64,000 bases of DNA, from positions 17,705-81,704 of the forward strand of contig CASEMQ010000001.1 of NCBI GenBank assembly GCA_949289005.1, in the 5' to 3' direction. The notes beneath the pieces were generated by a model. It made no database searches. It saw only the letters and a program-made list of their open reading frames with translations, and was not told the DNA's origin. Made by a program: the position numbers and the translations under genes. Shown piece after piece: positions 39,948 through 46,343 of the stretch (within the stretch, counting starts at the first letter, position 1; each line of letters starts with the position of its first letter). This stretch comes from an uncultured Lentisphaeraceae bacterium (GTDB lineage Bacteria > Verrucomicrobiota > Kiritimatiellia > RFP12 > DVOR01).

Positions 39948-41900
39948 ATGGCCTCATATAAAAGTTTTTGTTGGAACATGGGGACGACCAGCCTGCGGTG
40001 GAAGGAAATGGCCTGCGCCATCGAACGGCAACTCTTGCTCTTGAATGCCTTCTGGTCCATGCCGGAAAACCAGGGCAGGGAATGGCAGGCCAACCCCGCG
40101 TTGCAGGAACATTTTTACGGTTACCTGAAGGCGCACGGCTTCCTATCCGGAAACGCAGGAAATCCTGCGAAAGATGCTCGTCAGAAGACATCCGGGCTTT
40201 GCGAACTCGGTTTGATCGATGACAACCGCCGCCTGACGCCCGCCGGCGAGACGCTCCTGAAGGTCGCACAAAGTGGGGACTTCGCGTCGGACGGCAACCT
40301 GCTGGATCTCTCGCGCGACGCGTGGATTTACTTCCTGCAACTGCTCAAATGCTCAAAGCGCAAAAGCAAAGACTGGTGCGTCCGCCCCTACGTGCTGTTG
40401 TTGCACGTGCTCAACACCGTGGGAGAAGTTTCGTGGGATGTGTTCGCGCGCCTCCTCCCGCTTTGCGTAAACCGCGAAATCACCGCGCGCATCGTCGCCC
40501 GGCTAACCTCCGGGCAAGCGATTGACGTGGCGGAAACGGTCGATGCCATCCTTGCGGATCTGGAAGGATTGCGCGAGGCACGCGAGACATTCGTCAATGC
40601 GCGCACAATCGACACGCATACCATCTTGCAAGCGGGACTCAATCGTGATGGATCCACATACGATGCGTCTTATCTCGCCGTCTATGAAACGTTATGGGCG
40701 CTCGTTCATGCCCGGGCGAACGACACGCAAGCGATCAAAAGCTTTGACCGCGCTCTCGGCCACTGCAGATTAAAGAACTATTGGCGCGAGTACTTCTTCG
40801 CGGATGGCAAACGGTTGCGACGCGAACGTCCAATCTTCGGAGCACAGGACGAGCGCGTTTTTCGCAATGCCTTTTTCACGCTCTTGCACCGCTTCAAGGC
40901 CTTCGCGTTGTTGGACGATTATGCCGACCTCAACCGCCGCTATTTCGGGTTGAGCGACACGGTGCGGTTCAGCGAGGGAAAGGTGCGCCTGACGCCGCTT
41001 GCGGCCTCCTTCGCCAATGCCATCGCCCCATGGTTGGAAACACATGCCTGGAGCGCCTGCGCCGCATTGCCCCAGACTTGTCCTCTCGAAACCATCCTGA
41101 AAGGCCAATCGATTCCCGGCCAAGACACACTCTTTCGCGCCGCGACGGGGCGTACCCGCGAGGCCATCGAAGCGGAGGGCGGTCTGGAAGCCGTCCTCCG
41201 AAAAACACGCGCCGAAGCCTTCATCGCGCGCATCGACCGTTCCTTCCCACGCGAAGCGGTGATTGAACTCCTGGCCCTGCTCGAAAACCGAGCGAACGAC
41301 GCGGAAGTGCGTCGACGCGTCTCAAAGGAAGCCGATGTGCCGACAATCTTCGAATATCTCTTGGCCATCGCCTGGTATTACGTAAGCGAACGCCGGGGCG
41401 ACATCCTGGATTATGTGGGCGTTTCGCTCGATGCGGACTTCCTGCCAAAAACGCATGCCGGCGGAGGGCGGGCGGACATCGTCTGGCAATATGCCGCGCT
41501 TCCGCCCCACTACCCCGCTCACACGCTCTTGCTCGAGGGCACGCTCGCCGAGCGTGACACCCAACGGCGCATGGAAATGGAGCCGGTCTCCCGCCATCTT
41601 GGCGACTATCTGCTGACCCACCCGGGCGCCACCGCTTATGCACTCTTTGTCGCGACGACGCTTCACCCAAACGTCGTCTCCGATTTCCGCAGCCGAAAAG
41701 ATTATCAATACTACAACGCGGATGGGACGCAAAGCATCGTGGGCATGAAAATCATCCCGCTCGACACCGCCATGCTCCGCGCCATCCTCGAGCGCCATCT
41801 CCCCTACACCACGCTCCATCCGCTCTTCGACGCCCACTTCCATGCCCCGGATGCACCGCCCGCGTGGCTTGCCGCACTCCGCGCCAAACTCTCAGACTAA
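39948..41900 (+). CDS. Type IIS restriction endonuclease, AlwI/BstNBI family
   Basis: A protein of 650 residues. The C-terminal block reads GGRADIVWQY, LLLEGTLAERDTQRR and MEMEPVSRHLGDYLL. It aligns with the PD-(D/E)XK core of N.BstNBI/N.BspD6I, where D456, E469, E482 and H489 are catalytic. The counterparts here are D510, E530, E543 and H550. The N-terminal half begins with the FCWNMGTTSLRW-type strand and a winged-helix-like region with LTPAGETLLK, the DNA-recognition part. Family members cut or nick a fixed distance from short asymmetric sites. GAGAAAG precedes the ATG. The recognition sequence cannot be read from the protein. Whether it makes a double-strand cut or only nicks is open. Confidence 0.82.
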   Translation: MASYKSFCWNMGTTSLRWKEMACAIERQLLLLNAFWSMPENQGREWQANPALQEHFYGYLKAHGFLSGNAGNPAKDARQKTSGLCELGLIDDNRRLTPAGETLLKVAQSGDFASDGNLLDLSRDAWIYFLQLLKCSKRKSKDWCVRPYVLLLHVLNTVGEVSWDVFARLLPLCVNREITARIVARLTSGQAIDVAETVDAILADLEGLREARETFVNARTIDTHTILQAGLNRDGSTYDASYLAVYETLWALVHARANDTQAIKSFDRALGHCRLKNYWREYFFADGKRLRRERPIFGAQDERVFRNAFFTLLHRFKAFALLDDYADLNRRYFGLSDTVRFSEGKVRLTPLAASFANAIAPWLETHAWSACAALPQTCPLETILKGQSIPGQDTLFRAATGRTREAIEAEGGLEAVLRKTRAEAFIARIDRSFPREAVIELLALLENRANDAEVRRRVSKEADVPTIFEYLLAIAWYYVSERRGDILDYVGVSLDADFLPKTHAGGGRADIVWQYAALPPHYPAHTLLLEGTLAERDTQRRMEMEPVSRHLGDYLLTHPGATAYALFVATTLHPNVVSDFRSRKDYQYYNADGTQSIVGMKIIPLDTAMLRAILERHLPYTTLHPLFDAHFHAPDAPPAWLAALRAKLSD

Positions 41901-42046
41901 GCCGTTGTCCCCATCCCGGTTTCCAAAACAACGGCAATCCCGCCGACGGCAACCCACCGATGGTCTGTCGACAATCCCCCCCACACGCGACTCAAAAAGA
42001 TGATTTGATTTCCAAGGGACGTTTGGCACGTCTTCCAAAAGGGGCG

Positions 42047-42465
42047 TTATCAACGAGGTTGTTGATAAGTCGCGCGGCGGGACACGGGGGGAGATACGGC
42101 GTGTCTCGGTGCGAGGTACGGCGCATCCCGGGAAATGACCCCTTGTATAGATTGAAAGGACGCTTCCGGGGGCAATCGTGGGCAGGCGGTTTTCAACAGG
42201 TTTTCAACAAGTCGCCATTGAAAACCGGGGGTGATGGCGGGTGGGCGAAGGGGACGCGGGGACAATTATCAACGCTTTCGACAGGATTATCAACACAGGT
42301 TGATAAATCCATCGCCGGATCGGGGCACGCGGTGGCCGGCATGTGGGGTTTTCAACAGCCTTATCAACGGTTGTCGATAATGTCGTCTTGCTTTTAACAA
42401 GGTTATCGACGGAGTGTCGATAACCTTGTCGAGAGCGGAGAGGGGTTATAAACAACCGTTGATAA
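42047..42465. other. DnaA-box cluster 1, candidate oriC
   Basis: About a dozen 9-mers of the form TTATCAAC(A/G/C), TTTTCAACA or TTATCGAC(A/G) occur in 420 bp. Forward copies start at 42047, 42190, 42201, 42266, 42287, 42349, 42361, 42403 and 42446; reverse copies are at 42060-42068, 42298-42306, 42372-42380, 42415-42423 and 42457-42465. Two are arranged as palindromes: 42047-42054 against 42061-42068, and a perfect 12-bp inverted repeat 42399-42410/42416-42427 with a 5-nt loop. The boxes differ from the E. coli TTATCCACA mainly in A for C at position 6. The adjacent dnaN and dnaA support an origin. 41901-42046 holds no gene. Confidence 0.65.
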
Positions 42466-42505
42466 GGCTGTCGAAAGTTTGGGTGCGGGGCGGGGGATGG
42501 GGGAC

Positions 42506-42542
42506 AAAAAAGGCGCCCGGGGGTGCTCCGGGCGCCTTTTTT
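42506..42542. terminator. Bidirectional intrinsic terminator after dnaN
   Basis: A6, then a perfect 9-bp stem GGCGCCCGG/CCGGGCGCC with a 7-nt loop, then T6. It is 26 nt past the dnaN stop on the minus strand and also faces plus-strand transcription coming from the restriction genes. Confidence 0.88.
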
Positions 42543-42567
42543 GGGGTTCCTTGCGTTGCCTGGGTGC

Positions 42568-43683
42568 TTAGACGGTGGCCAGGCGCATGGGCATGATGAC
42601 GTAGAGGAAGGGAATGCCGTTGCATTTGATGACGGAGGGCGCGTGGCCTTCGGTGAGCTCGAAGGTGACTTCGTCGGCGTCAAGATTGCGGAGGCAGTCG
42701 AGGAGGAAGTCGGGGTTGTAGGCGGCGCTGATGGGGCGCCCGGCGTATTTGATGGGGAGGACGTCGCTGGCATCGCCGATCTCGGCATTGCTGGAGCTGA
42801 GGGAGAGGGCGCCTTCGGCGAAGGAGAGGCGGACGGAGTTGGCCTTTTCGTTGGACATAATGTCCACGCGCTGGATGGAGGCGATGAGTTCCTCGCGGTT
42901 GACGGAGACGCGTTCGTCGCAGGCGGTGGGGATGACGGCCTGGTATTTGGCGAAGACGCCGTCGATCAGCTTGCTGTAGAGGCGGAAGGTGCCGCAGTCG
43001 AAGACGATTTGGCCTTTTTGGCCGTAGATGCGCATGGGGCCTTCGCCGTTGAGGAGGCGGGCGAGCTCGCCGCGGGCCTTTGCGGGGAGGAGGAGGTCGC
43101 AGGCGCTCTCGGGCGGGAAGTCGAGCTCTTGCTCCACGAGGGCGAGGCGGCGGCCGTCGGTGGCGACCATGGTGAGCTTGCCGTCGGCGAATTGGAGGAG
43201 GACGCCGGTGAGGACGCGGCGGGTCTCGTCCTTGCCCGCGGCGTAGGCGGTCTTGCGGAGCATTTCGCGGAAGACGGCACGGTCGATGGTGAAGCAGTGG
43301 GCCGTCTCGTCGGGCTCTTTGATGGTGGGGAAGGCCTGGGCGTCAAGGCCGATGAGGCGGTATTTCGCGGCGGGGGTGATCACGCGCGCGACGTTGTCGG
43401 CGTCGATGTCAAACTGGATCTCGCCCTCGGGCGCGGTGCGGAGCAGCTCTACCAGGCGGCGGACGGGGAGCGTGGTGCGCCCGGGCTCGTCCACCTTCAC
43501 GTCGGCGGCAAGGTTCGCGCAGACGGTCACGTCCAGGTCGGTGGCCGTGAGCGCGAGGATGCCATCCTCGCGCGCCTCGATCAACGCGTTCGCGACAATC
43601 TGCAGCGAGGGCTTGCCGGGCACCACGCTCTGCACGTTGGACAGCAAATCAAGAAAGCGGCTACGGATGACGGTAAACTTCAT
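42568..43683 (-). CDS. dnaN: DNA polymerase III beta subunit (sliding clamp)
   Basis: The ring-shaped processivity factor of the replicative polymerase. At 371 residues it has normal length. MKFTVIRSRFLDLLSNVQ is the typical N-terminus; later LLFPAKARGEL-type and LVATDGRRLALVE-type strands appear (here TMVATDGRRLALVEQEL), and the chain ends YVIMPMRL, the usual C-terminal clamp motif (MPMR). ATG 43683 has GAGGAG upstream. The gene runs in the same direction as dnaA and lies downstream of it, with about 0.95 kb between them instead of the usual short gap. Confidence 0.97.
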   Translation of the reverse strand: MKFTVIRSRFLDLLSNVQSVVPGKPSLQIVANALIEAREDGILALTATDLDVTVCANLAADVKVDEPGRTTLPVRRLVELLRTAPEGEIQFDIDADNVARVITPAAKYRLIGLDAQAFPTIKEPDETAHCFTIDRAVFREMLRKTAYAAGKDETRRVLTGVLLQFADGKLTMVATDGRRLALVEQELDFPPESACDLLLPAKARGELARLLNGEGPMRIYGQKGQIVFDCGTFRLYSKLIDGVFAKYQAVIPTACDERVSVNREELIASIQRVDIMSNEKANSVRLSFAEGALSLSSSNAEIGDASDVLPIKYAGRPISAAYNPDFLLDCLRNLDADEVTFELTEGHAPSVIKCNGIPFLYVIMPMRLATV

Positions 43684-43749
43684 TGCAAACTCCTCATGTG
43701 CCCACATTGTAACAAACTTTCCCCCACCCCGCCGAGCAAAATCCCGCAC

Positions 43750-44236
43750 GGCTTTTTCTTTGACAAGATAAGAAAAGAATGAAATGTCGATGATGTAGAA
43801 TTGTCGAAAGTGTGGAAAACGTGCGGCTTGGTTTGATGCTTCAAGGGCTTAGGGCGATTTTTCCTGTCAATGGCCTGTCGATGGATTGTTCATAGAGCGG
43901 CGGGATTTTGGGGCGGCGGCCTGTGGGCGGGTGGCGGCCTGTTGAAAAGTGGCGGGTTATGGACAGGTCGTTGGTGGCTTTCAACAACTTTTTCAACAGG
44001 GTCCGAGTGCGGCGGGGGTTGTTGAAAACCGGCTGGCGAAAAAGTCCGGGGCAGTGGTCGAAAGATGTTGAAAAGTGGGTTATGTTCGCGCACAATTCAT
44101 TTCGGGTCTTATCGTTATTTTTACGCAACGGCTTGGCGCGCGGTGCATAACTGTTTGTCGTCTCGGTGGTTTTCTTGATGGTTCGCGGGGGTGTCGCGCA
44201 TGGGTTGTAATCACGTTTTCAACAGGGTTATCAACA
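43750..44236. other. DnaA-box cluster 2 and AT-rich stretch upstream of dnaN
   Basis: The 641-nt region 43684-44324 has no convincing gene. Just upstream of dnaN, 43750-43805 is AT-rich for this genome and could be an unwinding element or the dnaN promoter region. Boxes of the TTTTCAACA/TTATCAACA type lie at 43811-43819 (TTTTCCACA, reverse), 43940-43948, 43957-43965 (TTATGGACA), 43978-43986, 43990-43998, 44020-44028, 44066-44074, 44217-44225 and 44228-44236. Several pairs are spaced by 11-12 bp, about one helical turn. A second AT-rich patch is at 44096-44125. Confidence 0.55.
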
Positions 44237-44324
44237 GGTTGTTGGCAAGGTCGTGTTTGGGGCGCCCCACCCCACCCCGGCGGCGGGTGACGGCGCGGGG
44301 ACAAGGCGGGGCAAGGCCACGGGC

Positions 44325-44358
44325 AAAAAAAAAGGCGCACGCCGCGTGAGGGTGCGCC
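44325..44358 (-). terminator. Intrinsic terminator of the dnaA-small protein unit
   Basis: On the minus strand GGCGCAC, an 11-nt loop and GTGCGCC are followed by nine T. It lies about 50 nt after the stop of the 50-residue gene. Confidence 0.85.
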
Positions 44359-44625
44359 CGGGTTGCCCGCGTGGGATTGCGGTTTTTGTTTGGGGTGTTT
44401 GTGTTGCGTCAGAAGAAGATGGTTCTGATCAATCCTTCGATGATAAGGATGACAAGTATGAGGAAGAGGATGGTCGTGATGGTCGCGCCAATCATGATGC
44501 GCTTGTCAGGTTTCTTCGGTTGGTCGTCCACGGTTTGATGTTCCTTCCCGGTCTTGTCCATGACGCTTCCTCGGGCGCATGCCGCGTGGGGGTGCGCCCG
44601 GGTCGTCGCCCGCGTGGGATTGCGG
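44335..44625. repeat. Imperfect direct repeat flanking the small gene
   Basis: About 48 bp at 44335-44382 are repeated with few changes at 44575-44625 (shared core GCCGCGTG, GGTGCGCCCGGG and GCGTGGGATTGCGG). The left copy contains the terminator stem; the right copy lies between dnaA and the 50-residue gene and lacks the A/T tract. The pair looks like a duplication that brackets the small gene. Confidence 0.7.
44409..44561 (-). CDS. Small single-span membrane protein (50 aa) between dnaA and dnaN
   Basis: The reading frame begins MDKTGKEHQTVDDQPKKPDK, a charged hydrophilic head, and continues with an uninterrupted hydrophobic helix (about residues 22-41, rich in Ile and Leu), then EGLIRTIFF and TGA. 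GAGGAAG lies 5 nt upstream of the ATG, an excellent ribosome-binding site. It starts 71 nt after dnaA and is followed by an intrinsic terminator, so it is probably co-transcribed with dnaA. The predicted topology is N-in with the tail in or across the membrane. I recognise no family. Confidence 0.75.
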   Translation of the reverse strand: MDKTGKEHQTVDDQPKKPDKRIMIGATITTILFLILVILIIEGLIRTIFF

Positions 44626-44632
44626 GGTCCGT

Positions 44633-46033
44633 TCAGTTGAGGTCGCCGATGGTGCGCCCAAGGCGCTCGACGATGGCTTTGAGGGCGAGGGAGGTTTCCG
44701 GGTCGCCGTCTTTGTAGAGGGTTTGTACGGTGGCGGAGGAGTAGAGGACGGTGGCGTGGTTACGCTTGAAGGCGCGCCCGATGTCGGTGGTGGAGGCCGT
44801 GGTGAGCTTGCGGCAGAGGAAGACGGCCAGCTGACGGGGCGCGGCAATCTTCTTCTCGCGACTCTTGCCGACGAGCTCGTCGAGGTTGATGTTGAATTGG
44901 TCGCAGACTGCTTGCTGAATGTCGGCGCAGGTGAGGCGGAGCATGGCCTCCTCTTGCTGGATGTAGTTGCGGAGGATGGTCTTTTCCAGGATTTCGACGG
45001 TGACGGCGCTCTCGGCGTTGCCAGGGAACATGCGCGCGTAGTTGATGGTGGTGGCAAGGGCACCCTCGAGCGCACGGACGCTGCTGCTGACGCGCTGCGC
45101 GATGAACTCAATCACGGGTTTGCTGAGGGTGACATCCGGATAGGCGCGCAACTTCAGCAAGAGGATGTTCAGGCGCGTCTCGTAGGCGGGGATGTCCACG
45201 TCGGCGGTGATGCCGCTCTGGAAGCGGGAGACCAAGCGGTCCACCAAGTCTGGGATCTCGGTGGGGGCACGGTCGCTCGTCATCACAATCTGGTGGCGGG
45301 CGTCCTTGAGCGCGTTGAAGATGTTGAAAAACTCGGTTTGGAGGCCCTGTTTGCCGGCCATGTACTGGATGTCGTCCACCAACAGGATGTCGGGCGTGCG
45401 ATACTTCTCGCGGAAGGATTCCTTGATGTTGTCTGAGGATTGGTTGGGGCCGGTGGACCATTGGCGCATGTACTCGTTCATCAGCTGTTCGCTGGTGGTG
45501 TACAGCACGCGCAGATTGGGGTTGACCTCGCGGGCCATGTTGCCGATGGCATGGAGCAGGTGCGTCTTGCCCACGCCCGTGGGGCCATACATAAAGAGCG
45601 GATTGGTGTGGCTGGCCTCGTTGCCGGGGTTTTGCGCCACGTATTTGGCCATCACAAGCGGGAACTGATTGCCGGGCCCCTCCACAAAGTTCGCGAAGGT
45701 CAGGTTCGGCAACAGCCCGCCGTCGTCATCCTCCCCACCCCGCCGAACGCGCGGCGCCTTCGTCTCCTCGGGCGGCGTGGGCTTGATGTAACGCACGTGC
45801 GAAACCGCCCCCTTGCCAAACTTCGCCAAGGCCGCCGAGACAAACGCCTCGAACGGCTCCAACTGCGCCGCGTCCTTGTCCTCCGGAAGCGCCACCTCCA
45901 ACGCATCGTCCTGAAGCGCCAACCCCTCCGTGCCGCCAAAATAACGAAGCACCGTCACCTCGGTCAAAATCGCCTTCAACTCTTCCAAGATCTCACGCCA
46001 TAACGCCGCCGCCTTGGTCTCTTCCTTCGCCAT
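44633..46033 (-). CDS. dnaA: Chromosomal replication initiator DnaA
   Basis: A 466-residue AAA+ initiator that binds DnaA boxes and opens oriC. Domain I covers about residues 1-80, an acidic linker follows, then the AAA+ core with Walker A GPTGVGKT at 150-157 and Walker B ILLVDD at about 216-221. The C-terminal helix-turn-helix contains VGKSREKKIAAPRQLAVFLC and the signature DIGRAFKRNHATV. The box-binding arginine and the RxHATV motif are intact. GAGAGGA lies 9 nt before the ATG. The upstream region has several DnaA-box-like sites, which fits autoregulation. Confidence 0.97.
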   Translation of the reverse strand: MAKEETKAAALWREILEELKAILTEVTVLRYFGGTEGLALQDDALEVALPEDKDAAQLEPFEAFVSAALAKFGKGAVSHVRYIKPTPPEETKAPRVRRGGEDDDGGLLPNLTFANFVEGPGNQFPLVMAKYVAQNPGNEASHTNPLFMYGPTGVGKTHLLHAIGNMAREVNPNLRVLYTTSEQLMNEYMRQWSTGPNQSSDNIKESFREKYRTPDILLVDDIQYMAGKQGLQTEFFNIFNALKDARHQIVMTSDRAPTEIPDLVDRLVSRFQSGITADVDIPAYETRLNILLLKLRAYPDVTLSKPVIEFIAQRVSSSVRALEGALATTINYARMFPGNAESAVTVEILEKTILRNYIQQEEAMLRLTCADIQQAVCDQFNINLDELVGKSREKKIAAPRQLAVFLCRKLTTASTTDIGRAFKRNHATVLYSSATVQTLYKDGDPETSLALKAIVERLGRTIGDLN

Positions 46034-46255
46034 GTCAACAATCCTCTCGAAAACCTTGAAAACCTGTTGAAAACCCCACCATTATTACACCTTGCCGACA
46101 ACTTTTCAACAACTCTTTTTACACAATCGATTGACGGTTTTTCAACAAGTGAGCCTGTGGCAAAAGCAAGTTCTGGAGCGGGTTTTGGCGGGTTATTGAC
46201 GGGTTATTGACAGGTTGTCGATAAGTGTTGTCGGCAAACTTGTTGATAACTTGTG
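46034..46255. other. DnaA-box cluster 3 between dnaA and mnmG
   Basis: Boxes lie at 46065-46073 (reverse), 46103-46111, 46139-46147, 46216-46224 (reverse) and 46241-46249 (reverse). An exact 11-bp tandem repeat GGGTTATTGAC occupies 46190-46200 and 46201-46211. The stretch 46081-46140 is AT-rich and could be melted. The cluster covers the dnaA promoter region, so DnaA may repress its own gene here or the origin may extend to this side. Confidence 0.55.
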
Positions 46256-46271
46256 TGTTCCACGTGGAACA
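46256..46271. other. parS-like centromere site 1
   Basis: TGTTCCACGTGGAACA is a perfect 16-bp palindrome. It matches the known chromosomal parS type (Pseudomonas sites have the same CC/GG version; the Bacillus type is TGTTTCACGTGAAACA), the loading site for ParB. parA and parB are outside the window. Position next to dnaA/mnmG is normal for parS. Confidence 0.85.
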
Positions 46272-46328
46272 GTGCCGATAACTCGCGAATGTGCCGTCCT
46301 TTTTCGGGGCTTTTTCGAGGGTGAAATG

Positions 46329-46337
46329 TGATATGAT
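46329..46337 (+). promoter_or_regulatory. Extended -10 promoter of mnmG (leaderless)
   Basis: TGATATGAT (TGN plus TATGAT) ends 6 nt before the mnmG ATG. No ribosome-binding site is present, so the transcript should begin at the start codon. Confidence 0.6.
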
Positions 46338-46343
46338 TTCAGT

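Noticed and set aside
41901..41935. 8-bp inverted repeat after the nuclease gene considered as its terminator
   Set aside because: The loop is 19 nt and no T tract follows. The bidirectional terminator at 42506 is the better candidate.
42047..42465. Repeated 9-mers considered as plasmid iterons or a CRISPR array
   Set aside because: The units lie in both orientations without constant spacers, and dnaA, dnaN, mnmG and parS show a chromosomal origin.
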